IMG/VR virus record: IMGVR_UViG_3300044633_000912
Span: 1-26,182 of that record
Source: a virus
DNA: 26,182 nt
Strand: one strand, 5' to 3'
Shown piece after piece: positions 7,348 to 17,086 of this stretch. Each line of letters opens with the position of its first letter. Within the stretch, counting starts at the first letter, position 1. The notes below the pieces were generated by a model. The model was not told the origin of the DNA. It did no database searches and worked only from the letters and a program-made list of their open reading frames with translations. A program made the position numbers and the translations under genes.

Positions 7348-8694
7348 TTAGAAGGACGGTGCAGCTAGACCAGTTCCTGAGATGATGGAAGCGGCCAACG
7401 GATAACGCTCTGCGGTGAACGCTGCGTATCCATAAACTACGGTCTTGATGGTCAAGTTGCCTGGGGCAGTTGCATCAAAGCGTAGTGCGAACGGTGTGCC
7501 TGGTTGCTCCCATAGGTGCATTTCACGGCTGTCAACCAAGTAGATTTCGTCTTGGTTTGTGCCTGTGCCGTAGGTTGTGCCTACGCTTGCATCTGTGATG
7601 ATTGGGAGTCCGAGCAACTGATAGCCTGAGTTTGCATACTGTGCAACTCCAGCGCCAGTTGATACAGCGTTCATTGGTGCGCCCGCTGCTGGTACAACAA
7701 GTGGACGATTTGAACCGTCAACGCCAGCTAGCAAGAACGCTAGGCGACGTGGGTGCATAATCCAATGTGTTGGTGTTGTGAAGACGTTGCTTTGTACTTG
7801 CTGCAACGCATCAGCTAGCTTTGGGTAAAGGAGTGCAACAGTTGGTGCAGTTGATGTGAAAGTAACTGCGTTGCCACCTGAGTTGCGAATGCCTTTGATT
7901 GTTCCTGAAGAACCAGCACCGTTTAGGATTTGGCTGTCAAGAGTGGTGTGCCATGAACGAACAAGGTCTGCAACGACGAAGGTGTCGATACCAGTTCCAC
8001 GCTCGATTGCCTGGCGGCTGAGGTCCTGTTGTCCAGCGATTGTGCGCACGTCAACAGTTAACAGTGTGTCATCAACGTCAGTCTCGCTGACAGCTGCATT
8101 TTCAGTTGCCTGAATCGCAGTTGATGAGCCCGTTGTCATACGGGATATTTCCAACTTCATGCCTGATGCAGGCAAGGTCATCTTGTTGGTTGCGAAATCT
8201 GCAGTCGGTCTGCCGCTTCGAGCTAAAGGTGCGGCTAGTTCGATGAGATATTGAGGGACCACTAAGCCTGCGAAAGCTGAAGTGCCGACATCGCGGCGCT
8301 CGATAGCTTCCTCTTTCATGTGGCGAGCAAGGCGCTCAGATGCTGCGAAATCGTTGCGTACTTGTGCATTGAATGCGTCGCGTACGAATGAGTTCTCAGA
8401 ACCCTGTGCGTAGGTGCGTGCCTCTGACACGACCTTGATGCTTGTAGATGCTGGAGTTGCAACTGCTGCAACTGAAGCGCGGGCCTCTGAGGCCTTTGCA
8501 TCAGCGTCGGCTTGTGCCTTCAGCTTTTCGATCTTTGTATCGAGTGAACGTGACTCTTCAACGAGAGCGTCAACCTTCTCGGTCTCCTCTGCAGTAAGGT
8601 CGGTGCGGTTCTCTTCAGCAACTGCTTCAAGAACTGCGTCCATTTCTGCCTTAACTGCATCACGGCGCTCGACTACTTTGTCAAGGTATGACAT
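7348..8694 (-). CDS. Major capsid protein (HK97 fold)
   Basis: The protein is 448 aa. It has an N-terminal coiled-coil delta/scaffold region (about residues 1-65, rich in Glu/Lys/Ala), an Ala/Ser linker and the HK97-type body from about residue 115 (SAFAGLVVPQYL, then MTLPASGMKLEISRM, and a conserved IAGQQDLSRQAIER segment). AAGGAG lies 9 bases before the ATG. It follows the protease gene in the standard portal-protease-capsid order, and the delta region would be removed by that protease. A hairpin lies just downstream and another in the upstream gap, in line with separate control of this abundant protein. Confidence 0.95.
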   Translation of the reverse strand: MSYLDKVVERRDAVKAEMDAVLEAVAEENRTDLTAEETEKVDALVEESRSLDTKIEKLKAQADADAKASEARASVAAVATPASTSIKVVSEARTYAQGSENSFVRDAFNAQVRNDFAASERLARHMKEEAIERRDVGTSAFAGLVVPQYLIELAAPLARSGRPTADFATNKMTLPASGMKLEISRMTTGSSTAIQATENAAVSETDVDDTLLTVDVRTIAGQQDLSRQAIERGTGIDTFVVADLVRSWHTTLDSQILNGAGSSGTIKGIRNSGGNAVTFTSTAPTVALLYPKLADALQQVQSNVFTTPTHWIMHPRRLAFLLAGVDGSNRPLVVPAAGAPMNAVSTGAGVAQYANSGYQLLGLPIITDASVGTTYGTGTNQDEIYLVDSREMHLWEQPGTPFALRFDATAPGNLTIKTVVYGYAAFTAERYPLAASIISGTGLAAPSF

Positions 8695-8784
8695 TGTATT
8701 CTGCTCCTTATGAGTTTGAAATCGAGGTGGTGGCGACTGTGCTCACGGCGCTTTTAGGGTGTGAGTCTCGCTCCGACTTCGGTA

Positions 8785-8807
8785 TCTGCTAGCGATTTGC
8801 CAGCAGA
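8785..8807 (-). promoter_or_regulatory. Hairpin in the 116-bp gap between protease and capsid genes
   Basis: TCTGCTAGC (8785-8793) pairs with GCCAGCAGA (8799-8807) with a single mismatch and a 5-base loop. It is the main feature of the gap 8695-8810. No clear -10/-35 pair was found there. The structure may be a weak terminator for readthrough from the protease gene, or an RNA processing or stabilising element ahead of the capsid message. Confidence 0.4.
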
Positions 8808-8810
8808 ATC

Positions 8811-10118
8811 TTATTTTGTGCTATTGACTAGGGCTTTTGCAAGACGAAGTGAGATCGAGCGCGGTGTCGCGGCTTCGGTCTCCATGATGTCCTCGAGTTC
8901 GTCCTCGTCCTCATGGACTGCAGCCTCGTCTTCAACTGGCTCCTCTTGGGCACCCATCAGTGCAGCCATCATTTCGACAGCTTCCATGACGTACTCATGG
9001 CCTTCAGACATCTTCTCAAAGACGCTCTGCAAGACGACGAGTGATTCGCCTGAGATCTCGCGGCCTTCTTTGACGGCTTGAATCGCCCGAGCCAAATGCT
9101 CACGCGCCTCGACCGTTGTCGTTGGATAAGCTGGGTAGGTAACAACACTGACGTCTCCGTCAGCCAGCGACACTTCAGTCAGTGTGCGCTCGCTGCGGTC
9201 TTTGTTAAACTTCTGCCTTATCACGCGAAATGCGAAGCTCATCTGATCGACGTCGCCTCGCTCAATCAGTGTGTAAAGATCTCGAGCCTCGTTGGTGTCA
9301 GGCAGCTCCGCATCAAAACGCAGGCCGACCTCGTCCTCAGTTAGAGCAAGAGTGCCATTTTTGGTACGTGCTAGTGGCAGACCTTCGTGGTTGATTAAAA
9401 GGCGCACATCGGGGGTCTCGCTGAGGGTCTTGCGAAAAGCACCAGGCGCGATATATTCAGTGAATGGAAGCGGCACGCTGGCGTTATTAAAAACAGCAGC
9501 ATAGCCCGACAGGCGCATCTTGCCGTCGTCCTCTGTCCGTGTCTGCACGTTTTGCACAGTGTATGTGCGACGTTCAATCTTTTTCATTTTTCTCCTAGAG
9601 TCTGCTTCTGCGTTCAAAGCGTCGATCTTGCGTTGCGCCCAGTCTTGTGCCCTGCTTGAGAAGTTGCTGTCGCCGCCCCACAAGAGCCACGCCACCAAAC
9701 CCGCGCCTGGGTAGCCTGGGTCAGAAGGGTCTTTATTGGAAGGCGCTTGACCGTCAACCTTGTGTCGAGCGAACCACGGCGCCATCTTTCGCACTTTGGC
9801 TTCTGAGATTCTCCCAGCTGCCATGTCCCTTGCCGCTGAGATAGTGCTTGGCACTAGCCCATCGCCCCCTAAACCATCTTCATAGTACGCTAGCCCGCGC
9901 TTTGCGTTGGCGCGAATGAAAGACGGCACTGACAGATCGACGGCTCGTACTTCACCGCCTGGCTCAATCTCCTCAGAGACCGAAATGGCGACCATTTGGT
10001 CGATGGCGTCTTGTTTGCTATCGTGACAACCAATCGTGGTGTAGCTGCCGTCTGCTTCTTGTTTTACTGCTGCCCAGCCTGAGCAATCGCTCTGCTGGTC
10101 CGAAATGAAATATGGCAC
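8811..10118 (-). CDS. Prohead protease with fused N-terminal domain
   Basis: The protein is 435 aa. Residues 1-60 hold a small domain (SDCSGWAAVKQ ... GCHDSKQDAIDQM) and 65-165 a second region (RANAKRGLAYYEDG, WFARHKVDG, GYPGAGLVAWLLWGG), both known from phage protease-region proteins. From residue 178 (MKKIERRTYTV) begins a canonical HK97-family prohead protease with His244 (LLINHEGLPLAR) and Ser294 (DQMSFAFRV), the expected catalytic pair. The C-terminus is acidic. It matures the capsid by removing the delta domain. A strong internal ribosome-binding site precedes Met178 (see 9585-9596). The ATG at 10118 touches the portal stop. Confidence 0.9.
   Translation of the reverse strand: MPYFISDQQSDCSGWAAVKQEADGSYTTIGCHDSKQDAIDQMVAISVSEEIEPGGEVRAVDLSVPSFIRANAKRGLAYYEDGLGGDGLVPSTISAARDMAAGRISEAKVRKMAPWFARHKVDGQAPSNKDPSDPGYPGAGLVAWLLWGGDSNFSSRAQDWAQRKIDALNAEADSRRKMKKIERRTYTVQNVQTRTEDDGKMRLSGYAAVFNNASVPLPFTEYIAPGAFRKTLSETPDVRLLINHEGLPLARTKNGTLALTEDEVGLRFDAELPDTNEARDLYTLIERGDVDQMSFAFRVIRQKFNKDRSERTLTEVSLADGDVSVVTYPAYPTTTVEAREHLARAIQAVKEGREISGESLVVLQSVFEKMSEGHEYVMEAVEMMAALMGAQEEPVEDEAAVHEDEDELEDIMETEAATPRSISLRLAKALVNSTK
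9585..9596 (-). promoter_or_regulatory. Internal ribosome-binding site and start for the protease domain
   Basis: On the minus strand AGGAG (9596-9592) is followed 4 bases later by ATG (9587-9585). That ATG is codon 178 of the fused gene and exactly the start expected for a stand-alone prohead protease (258 aa). Two in-frame products are therefore likely. Confidence 0.6.
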
Positions 10119-11551
10119 TACTCGACCTCGTAGGCTGCCAGTGGGTTCGCGGGGTCAAGCGTAGAGAGCTGTTGCAACTGGCCAGTTGGAATGCCTGTGT
10201 GGTCCATAGGTGGCAAACCGACCGCTTCAAGCACTGACTTCGGTTCGAAGCCAACCTGAATCAAGTTGGTAGCGATTTCGGTGCGCAACTTCAGACCGAC
10301 GTCTTTTGCATCAGATGCGTCGATGTTCTGCAGTGGAACACGGTACTGATCTCCAGCCTCGCCTAGCGGGCTCAGATCTTCAACGGCTCTGACATCATTG
10401 AGTGACAAAAAGCCTTCGTTTAATCCTTTGGTGTAAGCGTCGTAGCGCTCGAGTGTAGTGCCGCGAAGTAGCGCGTCAAGGTTGAACTTGATGAAGCCAT
10501 CGGCTTCAGGTAGAAGTGGTGAAAGTGCTTGTTCTAAGCGTTCAAGGAGTGGACGCAGTGAGTGTTGCACGAAAGATAAGTTCTGAGCTTCAACTGATGC
10601 AAAGCTCATGGCCCCAGCTACTGGGTGGCCAAGGAGTGAGATCGGAACGCGGAATATCCGCGCAATCTCTTCGACGCCAAAGCGACGCACTTCAAGAAGT
10701 TGTGCGTCAGCGGCGTTAAGCGTCAGCGGCTTAAACGAAGCGCCACCAGTTAGAACGCCAAGCTTGCCAGCACGGTAGGGACCTGAATGTGAAAGGTTCC
10801 AGTTGCGAGCGATGTCCGAGATCTGTTCCTCGGTCAACTCGGTCGGGGCTTCAATGACGCCGCCAGGGTTTGCAGCGTTGCCAAAGTAACTAGCTGCGTA
10901 AACCTCGGCTGCCATCGCAGAGCCTAAAGTAATGCGAGCCGCGCCGATTGGGCCAAGGCCTAAAAGCTGGCCTGGGAGTTTAAACATCGGAATATGAAGC
11001 ATTTCGCGCTTGGTCAGGACCATGGTCTTGACTTCTTGTGTCACAGACTGCATGTCCTCATATACCACGCCGCCTGGTTGAATGCCGATAGTTACTTCGT
11101 AAATGACTTCTGCATTTGGGTCAGGGCGTCGAATGCGAACGTTTAGCGGGTTCACAGCGTAGAGTTCAACAACATCGCCAAGGTCGTCGCGCACTGTGAT
11201 GATAAAGGCGTTACCGTGTAAGTTTAAAGACGAGATCACTTGCTCGTAGAAATCCAAGCGGGTGCAATCTGGGTTTGGCTTGTTCACCCAAGCTGGTTGC
11301 TCGCCATAGACTGCGGCGTACGGGATTCGGTTGCGGCCGCGGCGAACGTAAGCGCCAAGCGGCAAAGATGAGATGGTGTCGCCCAAAAGGCGAACACAAG
11401 CGTAAACGGTGGACATGCGAATCGCAGACTCAGCATTAACATCAACACCAGCTGGGGTTGCGTAGGCTGGCCGTGACGGGATAAGTGGCTCCATGAACAT
11501 GTTCTGAGCGCGTTGCTCACCTGCTGCTCGCAGTCTTTTCGATAAGCTCAT
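10118..11551 (-). CDS. Portal protein (HK97 family)
   Basis: The protein is 477 aa, near the family's usual length. Landmarks are AIRMSTVYACVRLLGDTISSLPL (about residues 42-65, read as the conserved helix), FYEQVISSLNLHGNAF, the ILHIPMF-type segment (EMLHIPMFKLPGQLLG) and IARIFRVPISLLGH. It forms the dodecameric DNA gate at the capsid vertex. The start is ATG 11551, immediately after the glycosyltransferase stop. The terminase lies 5.5 kb upstream rather than directly beside it. Confidence 0.93.
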   Translation of the reverse strand: MSLSKRLRAAGEQRAQNMFMEPLIPSRPAYATPAGVDVNAESAIRMSTVYACVRLLGDTISSLPLGAYVRRGRNRIPYAAVYGEQPAWVNKPNPDCTRLDFYEQVISSLNLHGNAFIITVRDDLGDVVELYAVNPLNVRIRRPDPNAEVIYEVTIGIQPGGVVYEDMQSVTQEVKTMVLTKREMLHIPMFKLPGQLLGLGPIGAARITLGSAMAAEVYAASYFGNAANPGGVIEAPTELTEEQISDIARNWNLSHSGPYRAGKLGVLTGGASFKPLTLNAADAQLLEVRRFGVEEIARIFRVPISLLGHPVAGAMSFASVEAQNLSFVQHSLRPLLERLEQALSPLLPEADGFIKFNLDALLRGTTLERYDAYTKGLNEGFLSLNDVRAVEDLSPLGEAGDQYRVPLQNIDASDAKDVGLKLRTEIATNLIQVGFEPKSVLEAVGLPPMDHTGIPTGQLQQLSTLDPANPLAAYEVE

Positions 11552-12613
11552 CTAGTTGCCTTTCGTAATAAGCGCTTTTTTGTAAAAGGCCATGTTCTCT
11601 TGGAGTCTGTCAATCCACGGCGCAAATGCCGCGGCTTTTTTGCCGTGTTCAATCGCTTCGCTTGGTTTGTTCATGTTGTGGCATGCTATCGCAATCAGGT
11701 CGTGAGGCAAGTAGCCCCAAGCGTCTGACTCGTTCAGGTACTCAAGCGGTTGCTCGGTTATTCTCAGCGCTGCGTGTGCGGTTGCGTAGCAATCCAGCCA
11801 CAAGCTCTTGGAATAGTAATGCTGCGCGAGATCGACTCTAGCCTCTCGGCTGCCTGGAGACTCTGCGATTGCTTTTAAGAGCCAAGACTCTCTTTCAGCC
11901 TCTTCCATCTTTGCGAGGTACCGCATTGAAGCTGCTCGCTCGGGTTTCCACTGCGCTCTAGGTAGGCCTAAGTGGCGTTTAAACTCTTGAATCGCTTCAG
12001 GCCATTTGTTGTGAAAAAACAACTCTCTTGCGTTGTAAAAACAGTTGCGGTCGTCTGCTGGGTCTTCAAGCACCGACTGCGCCAGCAGTGCAGAGTATTG
12101 ACTTCTAGATTTCGTATCATCAGGGTGGTGGTGAATCTCGAGCTTGGTCCAATGCTGGACCTCACTGCCCGTGCAGGTTAAGACTTCGTGCACTGGGTGC
12201 TTCCACCTGTAATTGCGCCTTGAGTGGACTTTGTCTCCACCATAGACCAAGCCAGGAGAACCGTCAGGATTCCAGGACCAAGTGTATTTGTACCTAGGTC
12301 GTGTCACTTGCGGGTCCAATGACTCCAGCTCTTGGCGCCAGCCAGGCTGTAGTTCCTCGTCCATGTCAAGTGCTATGCAGTAGTCAACGTCAAGCGGGAG
12401 TGCCGCAAGCGCTGCATTCCTTGCGTCATCAAAGCGCCAAGGCCGCACGGCGATCTTGATAACGTTGATGCCGAGATTCTCGGCGTACTTAATTGTCAGA
12501 TCTGTGGAACCAGTGTCTGCTATGAGCAGGTAGTCAGCCTCTTTTGCGCTCTTATGCCAACGTTCGACAAAGGCTTGTTCGTTAAGTGCGATTGTGTAAA
12601 CTGCTATTTTCAT
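11552..12613 (-). CDS. Family-2-type glycosyltransferase
   Basis: The protein is 353 aa. The N-terminus reads MKIAVYTIALNE, followed by IADTGSTDLT (nucleotide-sugar binding) and DMDEE at 83-87 (DxD metal site), the hallmarks of GT2 enzymes of the 'SPBc2-like/tetratricopeptide' sort. The C-terminal half is helical and repeat-like (AARELFFHNKWPEAIQEF and similar pairs), resembling TPR helices. The start is preceded by GGGGGACC. It sits between the fibre genes and the portal and may glycosylate the Ser/Thr-rich fibres or the head; the target is inferred. It is not closely similar to the second glycosyltransferase at 6568-7263. Confidence 0.85.
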   Translation of the reverse strand: MKIAVYTIALNEQAFVERWHKSAKEADYLLIADTGSTDLTIKYAENLGINVIKIAVRPWRFDDARNAALAALPLDVDYCIALDMDEELQPGWRQELESLDPQVTRPRYKYTWSWNPDGSPGLVYGGDKVHSRRNYRWKHPVHEVLTCTGSEVQHWTKLEIHHHPDDTKSRSQYSALLAQSVLEDPADDRNCFYNARELFFHNKWPEAIQEFKRHLGLPRAQWKPERAASMRYLAKMEEAERESWLLKAIAESPGSREARVDLAQHYYSKSLWLDCYATAHAALRITEQPLEYLNESDAWGYLPHDLIAIACHNMNKPSEAIEHGKKAAAFAPWIDRLQENMAFYKKALITKGN

Positions 12614-12636
12614 TGGTCCCCCGACCTAGTTCATTT

Positions 12637-12801
12637 TTACCATTTGTTTTTAGGACAAGTCGAAGCAACAAGCCTGGTTTTAATCTTCATAAAACAACCA
12701 CATTGTTTACAAGTCCAAGTTGCTTTAAACAATTCTTCACATTTTCTACAAATGTCTTGTCTGTCGGCGATTTGTTTTTCGTCAGCGACAAGCTTATTCA
12801 T
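12637..12801 (-). CDS. Small four-Cys zinc-binding-like protein
   Basis: The protein is 54 aa from ATG 12801, which overlaps the upstream stop (ATGAATAA). A longer frame up to 12852 has no convincing ribosome-binding site. It shows CRKC, then CKQCGC, and a final Cys (STCPKNKW): a compact Cys-ribbon. Similar small proteins accompany tail-fibre genes in aquatic phages; their function is unknown. Confidence 0.6.
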   Translation of the reverse strand: MNKLVADEKQIADRQDICRKCEELFKATWTCKQCGCFMKIKTRLVASTCPKNKW

Positions 12802-13153
12802 TGGTACGAATCCAGGTGCTTTCTTCTTCGAACCACGCGTAATCGTTTCCATCTGTTGGGTAGTTAATGGGAGCCCGCCAAAGGCAAGTCTCCTCGTTTA
12901 AAACCCAACTTTCATACGGTTTTGGATACAAGAAAGCATCTCTATCAGGGTCATAAGTGCCAGTAGTGGTCGCAAAGTTGTACCTAAAACTGCCGTTGTA
13001 TGAAGTTTGTTTCCAGTTAGTGTGCCCGCCTGACCATTCGGTCAAAAACTCAACCCCTGAAGCTTCTTCATTTTTAGGGTCAAGAGCAGCATTAGCCACT
13101 ACAGCCACTTCAATAACATTGTTGTTTTCGTCTAATTTTGCAAAATGCGCCAT
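12794..13153 (-). CDS. Small conserved fibre-associated protein
   Basis: The protein is 119 aa. It has the layout of a protein common beside tail fibres in aquatic phages: MAHFAKLDENN at the start, WKQTSYNG in the middle and AFLYPKPYESWVLNEETCLW towards the end. It is aromatic-rich without membrane segments or catalytic motifs. TAATG coupling to the glycine-rich gene upstream and ATGAATAA coupling downstream place it in the appendage operon. The exact role is unknown; a virion or fibre accessory role is likely. Confidence 0.65.
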   Translation of the reverse strand: MAHFAKLDENNNVIEVAVVANAALDPKNEEASGVEFLTEWSGGHTNWKQTSYNGSFRYNFATTTGTYDPDRDAFLYPKPYESWVLNEETCLWRAPINYPTDGNDYAWFEEESTWIRTNE

Positions 13154-14037
13154 TATAATGTAATGCTCCCGTTCCCAGTAAACTTGTAGATGCGGTATCC
13201 GCCTACTGTGGTGACAGTTGGAGAACCAGTTGTTGAAGCCGCTGCAGCAAAAGAATCTGGGTAACGAAGTATAACAACGCCCGAACCGCCAATTGTGGCA
13301 GCTCCACCTGTTTGGCCATACGCTCCACCTGCGCCACCGCCAGTATTCGCTGTACCGTTTGTATGCGTATCTGAGTTGTGATTTGAACCAACGCCGCCAC
13401 CACCAAGTCCAGCTACGCCTTTAAAGTATGTAAAACCATATTGCCAGTTTCCTCGCACTGCAGCACCACCACCACCAGCATAATAAGTCGCTGTGCCAGT
13501 GATTGAGGATTGGATTCCGTTGCCGCCGCTACCAGTGTAGTACCCTGTAGGGCTACAGCCAGGAAGGCCTGCTGCTCCCGCACCGCCACCGCCGCCACCA
13601 CCCGCATCAGGGTCTCCAGTTAGGTTAAGACCGCCCGCATTTCCTTGGCTGGGAGATGTGGAAGGCGTGTTACCCGCTCCACCAGCAGCAGTTGGGTAGC
13701 ACCCACCACCACCTGAACCGCCAGCAGTTGCTGGGTCTCCATTGGAAAAGGTTGAACCGTATCCGCCACCGTTGGCTGTAATTGTAGCCAAACCTGAGCC
13801 AGCAATAGAAGAATTGCCACCATTGGCGGCGTTTCCACCGTTACCAACTGTGATGGTGTAAGTTATGCCTCTTGCTGTTGAAAAGTTAGACTCTCTTAGG
13901 CCGCCTGCTCCGCTACCACCAGAACCTGTGCAACAGTTAGTCGCGCCAGGAGAACCGCCGCCACCAGCGACTACTAAATAGTCAAGTGGCACAGTTCTTG
14001 GGTAGTTTTGGCTAGCTACAATCCCGATGATTGGCAT
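13153..14037 (-). CDS. Glycine-rich fibre/adhesin protein
   Basis: The protein is 294 aa. After a short N-terminal strand (about 1-28, DYLVVAGGGG), a long region is made of Gly-rich repeats (GGGG, GGSG, GNGG; about residues 25-265). The C-terminus (about 265-294) is a beta segment with GGYRIYKFTGNGSITL, the ending typical of glycine-rich adhesin domains of phage fibres that contact host polysaccharides. Two CC residues (NCCTG) near position 35 are odd. It is coupled to its downstream neighbour by TAATG. It probably forms a polyglycine-II-type tip. Confidence 0.78.
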   Translation of the reverse strand: MPIIGIVASQNYPRTVPLDYLVVAGGGGSPGATNCCTGSGGSGAGGLRESNFSTARGITYTITVGNGGNAANGGNSSIAGSGLATITANGGGYGSTFSNGDPATAGGSGGGGCYPTAAGGAGNTPSTSPSQGNAGGLNLTGDPDAGGGGGGGAGAAGLPGCSPTGYYTGSGGNGIQSSITGTATYYAGGGGAAVRGNWQYGFTYFKGVAGLGGGGVGSNHNSDTHTNGTANTGGGAGGAYGQTGGAATIGGSGVVILRYPDSFAAAASTTGSPTVTTVGGYRIYKFTGNGSITL

Positions 14038-14038
14038 G

Positions 14039-14731
14039 TTAGGCGATGTCTCCCACGATAGTAAATGTGTTTGAAGCTGTGCAAATCACTGTACAGGCTG
14101 AATACTGAGCTCTTGTTTTCGGAGCTGAAGCAGTTGCGCCAGTTGATGTGATTGTGACGCCCGCGCCTTGTGCGAATGTAAGTTGGCCAGCGCCAGTCTG
14201 TTGCACATGGATTTGATCGTTTGCGCTAAACACGGAAGGTGGCACTGTGATTGTCGCGGTTGCGCTCACTGTAACAAGTTCGTTTAGATCTCCAGCGGCA
14301 AGTGTGTAGTTGCCAGCTTGTGGGCTAAAACCAACTAAAAGGCCTGGGCCTGTTGGACCAGTTGCACCTGTAGGACCTGTGACAGTCGAAGCTGCGCCAG
14401 TTGGGCCAGTTGGACCTGTCGGACCTGTTGGGCCTGTAACGGTTGAAGCGTCGCCAGTTGCACCAGTGGGACCTGTTGGGCCTGTAACGGTAGAAGCCGC
14501 ACCAGTAGCACCAGTTGGACCAGTGACGGTTGAAGCTGCGCCTGTTGGGCCAGTTGGTCCAGTTGCGCCAGCTGTGTAAGCGTAGGCCAATGAGTTCCAA
14601 GCAGTAGTGCCGTCACCGATCTTAAACTTAGCGGTGTCAGTCTCGAGTCCGAGTTCACCTGCAGCAAGGGTTGGGTTATTGGCTGTCCAGTTTGCTGCCG
14701 TGTCTCGGCGATTTTGGAGTCTTGCTGTCAT
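14039..14731 (-). CDS. Collagen-like tail fibre protein, short
   Basis: The protein is 230 aa. Residues 1-52 form a phage fibre N-terminal domain of the hyaluronidase / major-tropism type ([34 protein letters not shown]). Residues about 55-135 are Gly-X-Y collagen-like repeats, with [13 protein letters not shown] units. The C-terminal 95 residues form a beta-rich head ([20 protein letters not shown]). Collagen-like repeats in phages form trimeric rods. It shares repeat units with the larger fibre gene just upstream. Prolyl hydroxylation is not expected, so stability should come from Pro/Thr content. Confidence 0.82.
   Translation of the reverse strand: MTARLQNRRDTAANWTANNPTLAAGELGLETDTAKFKIGDGTTAWNSLAYAYTAGATGPTGPTGAASTVTGPTGATGAASTVTGPTGPTGATGDASTVTGPTGPTGPTGPTGAASTVTGPTGATGPTGPGLLVGFSPQAGNYTLAAGDLNELVTVSATATITVPPSVFSANDQIHVQQTGAGQLTFAQGAGVTITSTGATASAPKTRAQYSACTVICTASNTFTIVGDIA
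14341..14577. repeat. Gly-X-Y coding repeat tract of the short fibre
   Basis: The DNA is a set of degenerate 9-, 18- and 45-base repeats that read GPTG and GAASTVT units on the minus strand. They mirror the repeats at 14901-15486 and 15878-16530, so recombination between the fibre genes is possible. Plus-strand open frames over this tract are by-products of the repeats. Confidence 0.75.
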
Positions 14732-14753
14732 GTGATTATCCCTTGTCTTTAGG

Positions 14754-16938
<2,185 letters not shown>

Positions 16939-16939
<1 letters not shown>

Positions 16940-17079
16940 CAATTAGCCTTTTCTGTAGCCCAAACGAGGAATGAACCGAGAGCGATGAGGGCAATCGGCG
17001 GTGAGAATAGAGCAAGACCAATCGTTACGAGTGCAACGCCTAAGACCTCAATAATGAGGCTAACGTCAAAACGCTTCAT
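16939..17079 (-). CDS. Small membrane protein (two hydrophobic segments)
   Basis: The protein is 46 aa from ATG 17079, preceded by AGGAG (8 bases). Nearly the whole chain is hydrophobic: residues about 6-22 (SLIIEVLGVALVTIGLA) and 24-40 (PPIALIALGSFLVWA), ending in a charged TEKAN. It thus forms two short membrane segments with a Pro-Pro turn. Small proteins like this follow terminase in some actinobacterial phages; a holin-like role is possible but not shown by position, since no endolysin is nearby. Confidence 0.65.
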
Positions 17080-17086
17080 AGGTCTC

